From JBIKLM01 sp044375105 (GTDB taxonomy: Bacteria; Planctomycetota; UBA1135; GCA-002686595): a stretch of DNA of 54,741 nt. The translations under genes and the position numbers were made by a program. Positions 8,105 to 16,144 of this stretch are shown here, one piece after another; within the stretch, counting starts at the first letter, position 1; each line of letters opens with the position of its first letter. The notes beneath the pieces were generated by a model that made no database searches, was not told the origin of the DNA, and worked only from the letters and a program-made list of their open reading frames with translations. The DNA is taken from the NCBI GenBank assembly GCA_044375105.1, contig JBILNK010000006.1, forward strand, positions 1 to 54,741, written 5' to 3'.

Positions 8105-8440
8105 GTGAAGCGAGCCTACCAACGACTGGAAGCCCAGCGCCTCCGTCCGCTGCTCGAGGCGATCGCCCGCGAGATCGAAGAACGCACCGCCGCCATCGAG
8201 CGGCTCGACCGGGCCGGCCGCCGCCAAGGGAACAAGGGGATGGATCCGCGCTCTCGAGCCGAAAACACCGCTCAGCTCGCCAACCACAAGCGCGAACTGC
8301 GGCACGCGATCGAGGAACTCGAAGCCCTCGGTTGCACGCTCGACCCCGCCGAGCCGCTGACCGTCCTGGTCCCCGGCCCCGACGGCTCCCTCGAGAACGG
8401 CTTCGAGCTGCACCTGGGCGAGACCGCCGCCAAACACTGA
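8105..8440 (+). CDS. small coiled-coil protein of unknown function
   Basis: The 111-residue product starts at GTG 8105, selected because AAGGAG sits 7 bases upstream (one of the best ribosome binding sites in the window). The protein is charged and helical: a first amphipathic helix (RLRPLLEAIAREIEERTAAIERL), a Gly/Arg/Lys-rich turn (GRRQGNKGMDPRS), a second helix (NHKRELRHAIEELEALGC), then a short beta-like tail (LTVLVPGPDGSLENGFELHLGE). The two-helix hairpin plus a short tail resembles DUF2203-type proteins, but I cannot confirm the family. There is no signal peptide or membrane segment, so it is cytoplasmic. A long hairpin follows 6 bases after the stop. Confidence 0.7.
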   Translation: MKRAYQRLEAQRLRPLLEAIAREIEERTAAIERLDRAGRRQGNKGMDPRSRAENTAQLANHKRELRHAIEELEALGCTLDPAEPLTVLVPGPDGSLENGFELHLGETAAKH

Positions 8441-8446
8441 ACCTTC

Positions 8447-8470
8447 CCGGCCCGCCCGACGGCGGGCCGG
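8447..8470 (+). terminator. strong hairpin after the 8105-8440 gene
   Basis: CCGGCCCGCC (8447-8456) pairs perfectly over 10 bp with GGCGGGCCGG (8461-8470) around a CGAC loop, starting 6 bases after the stop codon. There is no T-run behind it, as is common in high-GC genomes. It probably acts as an intrinsic terminator or mRNA 3' end. Confidence 0.6.
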
Positions 8471-8597
8471 ACACCCCGGCCCGCCGCGCTCCGCGCGCCC
8501 GGCCGAACCCCGCGAGACCGCATGATCTGAACCCGCAAACCACCCCGTGAAGCGCGCGTGCGATGAAAACCGCCCGCGAGCCAGCGCAGGGAACCGA

Positions 8598-8638
8598 CGC
8601 AGCGGCCGCCAAGAAACGGGCGGCCGCTGCGCTTGTTT
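8598..8638 (+). terminator. 13-bp hairpin with T-rich tail
   Basis: CGCAGCGGCCGCC (8598-8610) pairs with GGCGGCCGCTGCG (8619-8631) over 13 bp without mismatch, with an 8-base A-rich loop. It is followed on the plus strand by CTTGTTT. It lies between the small gene ending at 8440 and the convergent glycosyltransferase gene ending at 8660, so it can insulate the two and stop plus-strand read-through. Confidence 0.7.
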
Positions 8639-8659
8639 CAGGCGTCCTGCGCCCTGGGT

Positions 8660-10537
8660 TCAGCGGTCGCGGCCCGGCACGATCAGGGTGCGCACCTCGC
8701 TCTCTTCGAAGGGCTCGGTGGGCTCCGCTCCGCTGCGATCCCGCAGCCGCCGCAGCTTCCAGTGGATCCGCGTTCCCGGCGGAAACGCTTGCCAGAAGCG
8801 GTCGGGCAGCCGCACCTCGCCGGCGCGCGGATCGAGGGCTTGCTGCGGGCCCAGGAACTCGTAGCCGCCAGCGATCAGCGGGCCCCCCGGCGTCCAGACG
8901 TGCAGGCTGAGCGGCGGCTCGCCGGCTTCGAGCGGGCGCCAGCGGAGACGGGTGTCCGCGGCGAGTTCGGCGCCGTCTGCGGGGGCCAGCAGCCAGAGCT
9001 CCGGATCGACCTGGCTGTAGCGCTGGCTGGCGAGGCCCGCGGTCAGGCTGGCGTACCACGGGGCCGGCGCGGACAGGCGCGGGCCCCAGGCGCGCGGGGC
9101 GGCCACCGCCAGCATCCAGAGACCGCCGCCTCCGAGCAGCGCGCCCAGGGCCGGTGGCAGGACCCGTCGCGCGAGCGGAATCCGGTCCAGCAAGCGCCGC
9201 CAGCCGAGCAGCAGGCCCAGGCCGATCGCCGGGGCCGCGGCGAACAGGTAGCGCGGCTGGGGCTGGCGGAACACCAGGTTGAAGCGCAGGTACAGCGCGG
9301 CCGCCAGCAGGGCCGTCAGCAGCAGCAACGGCCCGCCGGCGCGGGGCCGGCGCCAGGGCGGCGCCAGCAGCCCCAGAAAGCCGCCGAGCAGGGCGACCAG
9401 CCAAGCGGCATCGAGCCACACCGGCACCGGCAGACCCGAGCTGCCGACCCCGCCGACCAGCAGCTCGAAGGTCGAGCGCGGCAGGACCTGCCAGAGATAG
9501 GCCGGCCCGGTCCCGCTGGGCAGCCGGCTCCCGGCGTAGGCCGCCTCGTGGGCCGCGCTGCCCAGCCATTCGCCGTACAGCTCGCGGTTGCGCAGCAGCC
9601 AGGGCGACCAGCAGGCCAAGCTCGCCAGCAGCGCCAGGGCCAAGGGCCAGGCGGCGCGCCAGCCGCCGCGACGCAGCAGCCAGAGGGCGCAACCCGCCAG
9701 CAGCGGCAGCAGGATCAGGCTGGTCAGCTTGGTCCACAGGCCGATCGCGACCAGCAGGGCCAGCAGCGCGGCGCGTCCCGGCCCGCAGCGAGCTTGCGCA
9801 ACGCTCGCCGCGAGCAGCACCAGCGTCAGCGCGCAGATCAGCCCGGCCAGGTTGCCGTTGTCCAGCAGGACCTGGGTGCTGATCCAACTGGGCACGAGGG
9901 TCAGCAGCAGCGCCGCCAGGCTGCCCACCCGCGGGTCCTCTGGCACCAGCCAGTGCCCCAGACGGCGGGTGGCGAGCAGGACCCCGAGCCCCATCAGCAG
10001 CGACAGGCCGCGCAGCAGCGCCAGCCGCTGCTGCTCCGGCGAGGCCAGGGGCTCATCGGCCCCGTGGCTCCAGATCAATTCGCCGCGCCGCTCGCCCAGC
10101 ACGGGCACGGGCTGGGGCCAGGGGCTCGGCCGCAGGCCGTCGCGGAACAAGAGCCCCTCGACCAACGCCAGCAGGCGGTAGTAAAGCGGCGGGTGGTGCG
10201 CCAGGGGGTGCTCGTCGAAGGGCGTGCGGCCGAGGCGCTCGGCCTGTCCGGGGATCACCGGCGGCGCCAGGCCATCCGCGAGCCGGATCGCGTAGCTGAG
10301 GTGGGCCGGTTCGTCGGGACCCTCGAGGGCCGGCAAGCGCACCAGCCAGCCGAAGCCCAGGCCCAGATAAAGCGCCAGGGTCAGCGCAAAAACCCAGCGG
10401 GCCGTGCGGCGGCGGCGCGCCAGCAGCGCGGGGGGCGGTTCAGGCTCCGAAGCAATGGGCGCCGGCTCGGAACGGGGCCGGGGGTAGGATCCGAGATGGC
10501 TGGGGTCGGATCCCAGAGGGTTGCGGTCGGATCCCAC
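8660..10537 (-). CDS. polytopic membrane glycosyltransferase (GT-C / DUF2142-like)
   Basis: The 625-residue protein has a proline-rich cytoplasmic N-terminus of about 50 residues and then around ten hydrophobic segments, starting with VFALTLALYLGLGFGWLV. Soon after the first segment comes the acidic loop motif EGPDEPAHLSYAIRLADG, then HHPPLYYRLLAL. This D-E-x-x-H in the first periplasmic loop is a hallmark of polyprenyl-phosphate-sugar-dependent GT-C enzymes and the DUF2142 group. The C-terminal 110 residues form a soluble extracytoplasmic domain. It lies 39 bases downstream of a GT2 gene of the polyprenyl-phosphate-sugar synthase type, which would supply its donor. The start at GTG 10537 lacks a clear ribosome binding site, so the N-terminus is uncertain. 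Acceptor and sugar are unknown. Confidence 0.78.
   Translation of the reverse strand: MGSDRNPLGSDPSHLGSYPRPRSEPAPIASEPEPPPALLARRRRTARWVFALTLALYLGLGFGWLVRLPALEGPDEPAHLSYAIRLADGLAPPVIPGQAERLGRTPFDEHPLAHHPPLYYRLLALVEGLLFRDGLRPSPWPQPVPVLGERRGELIWSHGADEPLASPEQQRLALLRGLSLLMGLGVLLATRRLGHWLVPEDPRVGSLAALLLTLVPSWISTQVLLDNGNLAGLICALTLVLLAASVAQARCGPGRAALLALLVAIGLWTKLTSLILLPLLAGCALWLLRRGGWRAAWPLALALLASLACWSPWLLRNRELYGEWLGSAAHEAAYAGSRLPSGTGPAYLWQVLPRSTFELLVGGVGSSGLPVPVWLDAAWLVALLGGFLGLLAPPWRRPRAGGPLLLLTALLAAALYLRFNLVFRQPQPRYLFAAAPAIGLGLLLGWRRLLDRIPLARRVLPPALGALLGGGGLWMLAVAAPRAWGPRLSAPAPWYASLTAGLASQRYSQVDPELWLLAPADGAELAADTRLRWRPLEAGEPPLSLHVWTPGGPLIAGGYEFLGPQQALDPRAGEVRLPDRFWQAFPPGTRIHWKLRRLRDRSGAEPTEPFEESEVRTLIVPGRDR
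10475..10537 (-). repeat. three 21-base direct repeats at the 5' end of the GT-C gene
   Basis: Read on the minus strand, units at 10537-10517, 10516-10496 and 10495-10475 share the core GGGATCCGACC / CGGATCCTACC, with a 21-base period. If translated they give MGSDRNP-LGSDPSH-LGSYPRP. A 21-base period equals two helical turns, so they could also be tandem protein-binding sites if the true start lies elsewhere. Confidence 0.6.
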
Positions 10538-10576
10538 GGAGCGGGGGGAAGCGCGGATCGAGCGCGGCGGGGACCG

Positions 10577-11365
10577 TCAGATTCCGGCGGCGTTCTCGCG
10601 CGCCTTCAGGGCAGCCTGACGCTGGGATTCCGGCAACGCGCTGGCGCCGAAGTGGATCCGGCAGGCCATCTTGGCCACGGTCCAGAGCGTGCGCGGGATG
10701 TGCCCGGGACGCACCGTGGTCCGACCGGCCCGGCGCGGGTAATGCCGCACGCCGACTTCGAAGCACTTGAAACCGAGCTTGCGGGTGCGCGCCACCAACT
10801 CGGTGTCGATGAAGAAGTCGCGCGCATCCATGCGCATGTTCTCGAGCACCTCGCGGCGGAACAGCTTGAAGGCGCAGTCCACGTCGCGCACCCCGACCCA
10901 GAACAGCACGCGCACCAGCCGGTTGTAGATCCAGGACAACACCAGCCGGACGCGCGGGTCGTCGCGCTCGATCCGATAGCCGAAGGCGGCGTCGGCCCCG
11001 CGCGAGAGCAGCTCCTGGTGCACGTGCAGCAGCTCGCGGATGTCGAACTGACCGTCCGAGTCGGTGTAGAACACGAAGCGCCCGCGGGCCGCCCGGAAAC
11101 CGCGGGCCAGCGCCGCGCCGTAACCCAGGTTGCGGGGCTGGTGCAGGGCGACCACCCGCGGGTGCTGCCGCGCCAGGGCGTCGATCAGCTCGCCGGTGCG
11201 GTCCGCGGAGCCGTCGTTGACCAGCAGGAGCTCGTGCCGGGGATAGTGCTCCTCCAGGAAGGCCAACACATCGCGGGCGCTGGCCTCGATGCACAACTCT
11301 TCGTTGTAGGCCGGCAGCACCACGCTGAGCTCGGTGTCCGGTTCGATCGGGGGGGGGGTCGCCAT
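10577..11365 (-). CDS. GT2 glycosyltransferase, polyprenyl-phosphate sugar synthase-like
   Basis: The 262-residue protein is one GT-A fold: LSVVLPAYNEE at the N-terminus, LLLVNDGSADRTGEL for nucleotide binding, NLGYGAALARGF, and the metal-binding DxD as Asp102-Ser-Asp104 in YTDSDGQFD. DCAFKLFRREVLE and the RRAGRTTVRPGHI segment follow. This arrangement is typical of dolichol/undecaprenyl-phosphate mannose- or glucose-synthase relatives. It lacks the two C-terminal membrane helices of the GtrB type. An AGAGG ribosome binding site precedes ATG 11365. It probably makes a lipid-phosphate sugar used by the membrane transferase immediately downstream. It is divergent from the pyruvate-kinase-like gene; the 264 bases between hold both promoters, with no clear motif visible. 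Confidence 0.88.
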   Translation of the reverse strand: MATPPPIEPDTELSVVLPAYNEELCIEASARDVLAFLEEHYPRHELLLVNDGSADRTGELIDALARQHPRVVALHQPRNLGYGAALARGFRAARGRFVFYTDSDGQFDIRELLHVHQELLSRGADAAFGYRIERDDPRVRLVLSWIYNRLVRVLFWVGVRDVDCAFKLFRREVLENMRMDARDFFIDTELVARTRKLGFKCFEVGVRHYPRRAGRTTVRPGHIPRTLWTVAKMACRIHFGASALPESQRQAALKARENAAGI

Positions 11366-11629
11366 GGATGAACCTCTTCCAAGCTAGAGCCACTTGGCCG
11401 GGCTGGAAACCTCCGCCCTCAGGAATCTTGGTCCGCCCGCCGTCCGCGCGCCCGCTTGGTGCTCCGCGGTCGCCCGCGGCCGCCCCCGGCGGGGGCCGCG
11501 CTCGGGACCCCGGCCCGGTGCCGTACCATCCCCGCCGGGGCTCGCAGCGCCGCCGGCGGGGGCCCCGGGCCGGTCCTGGCCGCTCCTCCGCCGGCACACA
11601 GCCCGGCGGCTGAGGCCCCCGGATCCCGG

Positions 11630-13483
11630 ATGCCTTTCGTACCCGAATCCCTGGCCAGGCTGCAGGCCGAGCTGCTCGAGCTGCGCGCCGAGATGCTGCG
11701 CGCCGAGGCCCGCTTCTTCGCCGGCGAGCCGCGCGTGCACGACTCCTACCGCCTGAGCGCCGCCAACCTGATCCACTACCTGGTGCTGCGGCGCGCCGAC
11801 CGCCGCGAACTGCAGGAGGCCCTGGCGGAGCTCGGCCTGTCCTCCCTGGGCCGCGCCGAAGCGCACACCCTGGCCAACGTGGATGCCGTGCTGCGCGCGA
11901 TCACGCGGCTGGCCGGCGGCGAGCCCCTGCCGGGCGCGGAGCCGAGCGGCCGGCCCGATTACGCCCAGGGGCGCCGGCTGCTGGACCAGCACGCCGCCCT
12001 GCTGCTCGGGCCCGAGCGATCGACACGCCGCGTGCGCATCCTGGTCACCCTGCCCAGCGAAGCCGCCACCGATCCGCAGCTGGTGCGCGGCCTCTTGGCC
12101 CACGGCATGGATTGCGCGCGGATCAACTGCGCCCACGACGGGCCCGCGGCCTGGGAGCGCATGATCGGGCACCTGCGCCGCGCCGAGGCCGAGAGCGGGC
12201 GCCGCGTGCGCATCCTGATGGACCTGGCGGGGCCGAAACTGCGCACCGGTCCGCTGCTGCCCGGCCCGGCGGTGCTCAAGGTGCGGCCCGGGCGCGACCT
12301 CTACGGGCGCGTGACCCGTCCCGCGCGCCTGTGGCTCCATCCCTCCGAGAGCCCCTGCGCCGCCCCGGGGCCCGCGGATGGCGTGCTGCCGATCGAAGGT
12401 GCGGATTTCGCACGCTTCGAGCGCGGGCAGCGCGTGCTGTGTCTGGATGCGCGCGAGGCCCCGCGGCGCCTCGAGCTCGAGGCCCCCGCCCCGGGCGGCA
12501 TCTGGGCGCGCCTGGCGCAGACGGCTTACTTCACCCCGGGCCAGATCTTGCGATTGGAGGACGGCACCGACCTGGGGCGGGTCGGGGATCTGCCGTGCCG
12601 CCCCGGCGAGCTGCGCCTCAAGCCCGGCGATCGCCTGGTGCTGACGCGCTCGCTGGACCCTGGCCGGCCCGCGGAGCGCGACGGCGACGGTTTGGCGCTC
12701 GGACCGGCGCACATCGGCTGCACCCTGCCGCAGGCCTTCGACCAGGTGCAGCCCGGGGAGCGCATCTGGCTCGACGACGGCCGCATCGGAGGCCGTGTGC
12801 GCGCCGCCAACCGGGACGAGATCGAGGTCGAGATCCTCGAGGCGCGCCCCGCCGGCGACGCGCTGCGCGCCGACAAGGGCATCAACCTCCCGGACACGGC
12901 CCTGACCCTGCCGGCGCTGACCGACAAGGACCTCGAGGACCTCGAATTCGTGGCCGCGCACGCCGACGCGGTGGCGCTGTCTTTCGTGCACGATCCGGCC
13001 GACGTGATCGCCCTCGAAGAGCGCCTGCAGGCGCTGGGGCACGGCGAGCTTGGCATCGTGCTCAAGATCGAAACCCGGCGCGCCTTCGAGCGCCTGCCCG
13101 AGCTCCTGCTGGCCTCGATGCAGAGCCCGCGCGATGGCGTCATGATCGCCCGCGGCGACCTGGCCGTGGAGTGCGGCTTCGAGCGGCTCGCCGAGATCCA
13201 GGAGGAGATCCTGTGGATCTGCGAAGCGGCCCACATCCCGGTCATCTGGGCCACCCAGGTGCTCGAGACCCTGGCCAAGACCGGACGGCCGTCGCGCGCC
13301 GAGATCACCGACGCGGCCATGGGCGAGCGCGCCGAATGCGTGATGCTCAACAAGGGCCCGCACATCGATCGCGCCGTGGCCGTGCTCGACGACATCCTGC
13401 GCCGCATGGAGGGCCATCAGCGCAAGAAGAGCGCCCGGCTGCGCGCCCTGCGGCTGGCGCGCCTGCCGAGCGTGCTGGACTGA
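11630..13483 (+). CDS. atypical pyruvate kinase with N-terminal extension and no C-terminal domain
   Basis: The 617-residue product has a helical N-terminal extension of about 130 residues and then a pyruvate kinase A/B barrel: a first strand RVRILVTLPSEAA, the RINCAHD segment, DLAGPKLRTG, a B-domain, the catalytic Lys479 in IVLKIETRRAFERL, RGDL (Arg508-Asp510) binding metal, WATQVLETLA, SRAEITDAA and VMLNKGP. It ends about 20 residues after the barrel, so the allosteric C-terminal domain of normal pyruvate kinases is missing. Classical monovalent-cation ligands are altered: INCAHD replaces NFSHG and DLAGPK replaces DTKGP. It would convert phosphoenolpyruvate and ADP to pyruvate and ATP, or be a related kinase. 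Start ATG 11630; upstream in frame is low-complexity. A shortened, extended-N-terminus class of pyruvate kinase exists in several bacteria, from memory. Confidence 0.85.
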   Translation: MPFVPESLARLQAELLELRAEMLRAEARFFAGEPRVHDSYRLSAANLIHYLVLRRADRRELQEALAELGLSSLGRAEAHTLANVDAVLRAITRLAGGEPLPGAEPSGRPDYAQGRRLLDQHAALLLGPERSTRRVRILVTLPSEAATDPQLVRGLLAHGMDCARINCAHDGPAAWERMIGHLRRAEAESGRRVRILMDLAGPKLRTGPLLPGPAVLKVRPGRDLYGRVTRPARLWLHPSESPCAAPGPADGVLPIEGADFARFERGQRVLCLDAREAPRRLELEAPAPGGIWARLAQTAYFTPGQILRLEDGTDLGRVGDLPCRPGELRLKPGDRLVLTRSLDPGRPAERDGDGLALGPAHIGCTLPQAFDQVQPGERIWLDDGRIGGRVRAANRDEIEVEILEARPAGDALRADKGINLPDTALTLPALTDKDLEDLEFVAAHADAVALSFVHDPADVIALEERLQALGHGELGIVLKIETRRAFERLPELLLASMQSPRDGVMIARGDLAVECGFERLAEIQEEILWICEAAHIPVIWATQVLETLAKTGRPSRAEITDAAMGERAECVMLNKGPHIDRAVAVLDDILRRMEGHQRKKSARLRALRLARLPSVLD

Positions 13484-13922
13484 CGAGCGCACGAAGGATC
13501 GACCCCGGCTGCGCCCGATCGGTCAGGCCAGGACGCTCGCAGGCTTCTTCCCCCCGTTTCCGGCCCGGCCTCGCCGGCCGGGCGGCGTGCGCTGGCCCCG
13601 GCTTGCTGCGGCTGTCGAAGCGCCGTCCCAGGCGCTCCGCGGTGAGGTCCGCGCCGCCGCACCACCGCACAGCCGCCATGGCCTGCGGCGGGCCGCGACC
13701 CTGGTGCGTCGATCCGCGCCCCGCGGACGGCGACCTGTTCCGCGCTGCCGGCGGATCCGCCGGGGGGGCGCCGCTTGGAGCGCCTCGCCACGCGCTCCCG
13801 TCGGGCCTACAAGACCGTTTCCGCGCGCATCGGCCCGCTGGCGCGAGGCGGCCCGCAGGCCCGCCGGGGGACCGGCGCGGCTTGGCGCTTGAACCCGGCG
13901 CGCGGCCGGTCGATGGTGGGAC
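13484..13922. other. intergenic region with one hairpin
   Basis: I see no supported gene. GCCCGGCC (13563-13570) and GGCCGGGC (13576-13583) form a perfect 8-bp hairpin about 80 bases after the pyruvate-kinase stop and may terminate it. The remainder is Arg/Pro/Ala-coding-like random GC sequence leading to the membrane protein at 13923. Confidence 0.45.
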
Positions 13923-14645
13923 ATGGCCAGTTTCCCCAGCGCGCTGGCGATGCTCCATCCGCGGCGGCTGGTGGCCGAGTGGGGGCCCGCCCTGCCGCTC
14001 GGGCTGGCGACCGTGTTCGGCCCGCTGCTGGGCGTCAGCGTGCTGGCGGCCACGTCGGCCCACTGGTTCGAGCCCCTGGAAGCCCAGGGCGCGGCCGGCA
14101 TCGCCTGGATCTTCGCCGCCACGGTGCTGCTGGCGGGGCTGTCGCTGATGCCGACCCACGCGGCCTCGCTGATCTCGGGGATGCTGTTCGGCTGGGGCGG
14201 CGGCTCGCTGCTGGCGCTGATCGGCACCTTGGGAGCCGCGCTGCTCGGCCATCGCCTGCTGAGCGCGCTGGTCGGCCGCCGCGTGCTCGACGCGCTCGAG
14301 CGCCGCCCGCGCGCCGCCGCGGTGCATCGGGCCCTGGTGGGGCGCGGCGCCGTGGGGCTGGCGGGCCTGGTGGCGCTGCTGCGCCTCTCGCCGCTGCTGC
14401 CCTTCGCCGCCACCAACCTGGTGCTGGCCGCCGCGCGCGTGCCGGTGTTGCCGTTCCTCGCGGGCACGGCCGTGGGCATCGCACCGCGGGTGTGCGTGGT
14501 CGCTCTGGCGGGCTCGGGGCTGTCCGAGCTCGACCTCTCGCGCTCCAGCGACCAGCGGCTGGCGGTCCTGGGCGCCGTGGCCACGGTCCTGGTCCTCGTG
14601 GTTTTGACGCGCCTGGCGCGGCGTGTGCTGAGGCAGACGGCCTAG
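13923..14645 (+). CDS. TVP38/TMEM64 (DedA-like, VTT domain) membrane protein
   Basis: The 240-residue protein has five to six hydrophobic segments. The VTT (SNARE-associated) core is recognisable: SLMPTHAASLISGMLFGWGGGSLLALIGTLGAALLGHRLL in two consecutive helices with the G-x-x-x-G-x-x-x-(G/A) pattern, a polar re-entrant loop, then LLRLSPLLPFAATNLVLAAARVPVLPFLAGTAVG, matching the R-x-(S/T)P-x-x-PF-x-x-x-N motif of the family. Members act as phospholipid scramblases or help recycle undecaprenyl phosphate at the inner membrane. That would suit a neighbourhood with lipid-linked sugar enzymes, but no partner is directly adjacent. ATG 13923 is the natural start. Confidence 0.85.
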   Translation: MASFPSALAMLHPRRLVAEWGPALPLGLATVFGPLLGVSVLAATSAHWFEPLEAQGAAGIAWIFAATVLLAGLSLMPTHAASLISGMLFGWGGGSLLALIGTLGAALLGHRLLSALVGRRVLDALERRPRAAAVHRALVGRGAVGLAGLVALLRLSPLLPFAATNLVLAAARVPVLPFLAGTAVGIAPRVCVVALAGSGLSELDLSRSSDQRLAVLGAVATVLVLVVLTRLARRVLRQTA

Positions 14646-14863
14646 GGCGGCGAGCGCGGTTTGGAGCGCGGCGAAGGCCCCTTTCCGCGAGCCGTGGCCC
14701 GAGCTCTCGCGCTCCCGATCTCGGCTGACCGAGCGCGCAGCCGGAGGAGCGAGCCGAGCGAGCCGACGGGCCGCGCGGGGCGCCGACCCGCGCCGCCCGC
14801 GACCAGCTGCTAGACTGCCCCGATCGGGCACCCGTCTCCCGCCGCGGTGCGCCGGCCCGAATC

Positions 14864-16144
14864 ATGCTGCTTCCCGGCCTGCTCGCCCTGTTCGCCTGTT
14901 TCCCGCAGGAGCCTGGCCCGCCCCCCGCGCCCAGCCCCGCCGCGCGGCCGGATCTGTTGCTCGTGGTGATCGACGATGCCAGCTGGGAGGAGTTCGAGCG
15001 CCTGCCCCTTTCGACCTACCGGTCCCTGCGCGACAAGGCGCGCATCTACACGCGCTTCTACGTCTCGCCGCTGTGCTCCCCGAGCCGCGCGCAGCTGCAC
15101 TTCGGGCGTTATCCCCACCGCGATGGGTTGGGCAAGGCCCTCGACCCGCGCCGCGACCAGGGCGTGCCCCTCGAGCGCGAGTGCATCGCCGAGTCCCTCA
15201 AGGCCGCCGGCTACGCGACCGGCCTGTTCGGCAAGTGGCACGTCTCCGGCACGTTGCCCGGGGTCTCGGCGGTCGAGGTGCCCCAGAAGCAGGGTTTCGA
15301 CGTCTGGCGCGCCGGCAACCTGGCCAACCTGACCGACCACTATCGCTGGATGCGTTTTGACGACGGCGCGCGCTCCGAGTGCCAGACCTATTCGACCCTG
15401 GCGGTCTTGGAGGCCAGCACGGCTTGGTGGGCCGCGGCGCCTGCGCCGCGCTTCGCCAGCGTGTGCTTCTTTGCGCCCCACGAGCCGTTCCAGCGCGCGC
15501 CGGAGGAGCTGACCCGCGAGCTGCGCTTCCCGAGCAACCTGCGCGGCAATTTCGACTCGGCCCTGGTGGGCGTCGACACCGCCATCGGCCGCCTGCTGGC
15601 GATGGTCGACCTCTCCAAGACCTTCGTGTTCATCCTGCCGGACAACGGCTCCCCCGGCGACATGCGGCCCCCGGACGCGCGCTCCCCGGGCTACAAGGCC
15701 AAACCCTACGAAGGCGGCATCCGCGTGCCGCTGATCGTGGCGGGACCCGGCGTGGTGCCGGGCGAGGATCACAGCCTGGTGCAGGCCGCCGACGTGCCTC
15801 GCACGCTGCTCGAGCTGGCCGGCGTGCCGCCCCAGACCGGCTTCGAGGACTCCCTGTCGTTCGAGGACAGCCTGCGGGGCGCTGGCCCCGGGCCGCGGCC
15901 GTTCGCGTTCCTGCAGCGCTACGACCCCAACGGGTTTCCCGAGCGCCTCAGCCACCATGATTGGGCCGTGGTGCGCGCGGACGGCAAGAAGCTGCTGCAG
16001 TGCCAGGAGGCGCGCGAGACGCGCCTCGAGCTCTACGACCTGGTCCTCGACCCCTGGGAGGGGCTGCCCCTCGGCAGCACCGACCTGATCCGCGAGCTGA
16101 CCGCGCTCAAGGATGGGGCCCTGGGACCAAGCTGGCCCTATTGA
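14864..16144 (+). CDS. secreted sulfatase (Cys-type formylglycine)
   Basis: The 426-residue product carries a short signal (LLPGLLALFACF, possibly a lipoprotein via Cys12) and a sulfatase domain. Calcium ligands Asp37-Asp38 are in VVIDDAS. The formylglycine site is Cys71 in LCSPSRAQL (C-x-P-S-R), followed by the usual G-R-Y-P-H-R. Lys124 and His126 are in GLFGKWHVSG, His206 in FFAPHEPF, Asp260-Asn261 in LPDNGSPG, and YKAKPYEGGIRVPLIV follows. All catalytic positions are present, so it should be active once Cys71 is converted by a formylglycine-generating enzyme or anSME, neither of which is in the window. Planctomycetes use many such enzymes on sulfated polysaccharides. The substrate cannot be read from the sequence. 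It overlaps the convergent AIG2-like gene by 7 bases. Confidence 0.92.
   Translation: MLLPGLLALFACFPQEPGPPPAPSPAARPDLLLVVIDDASWEEFERLPLSTYRSLRDKARIYTRFYVSPLCSPSRAQLHFGRYPHRDGLGKALDPRRDQGVPLERECIAESLKAAGYATGLFGKWHVSGTLPGVSAVEVPQKQGFDVWRAGNLANLTDHYRWMRFDDGARSECQTYSTLAVLEASTAWWAAAPAPRFASVCFFAPHEPFQRAPEELTRELRFPSNLRGNFDSALVGVDTAIGRLLAMVDLSKTFVFILPDNGSPGDMRPPDARSPGYKAKPYEGGIRVPLIVAGPGVVPGEDHSLVQAADVPRTLLELAGVPPQTGFEDSLSFEDSLRGAGPGPRPFAFLQRYDPNGFPERLSHHDWAVVRADGKKLLQCQEARETRLELYDLVLDPWEGLPLGSTDLIRELTALKDGALGPSWPY

Noticed and set aside
8633..11371. Plus-strand frame of 912 codons over the two glycosyltransferase genes
   Set aside because: It is Gln/Arg/Ala-rich with no domain, a mirror frame of GC-rich minus-strand genes whose motifs are clear.
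14747..14764. Tandem GAGCGAGCC GAGCGAGCC as a regulatory repeat
   Set aside because: Only two 9-base copies in a low-complexity GC-rich stretch; expected by chance and unrelated to the start of the sulfatase gene.
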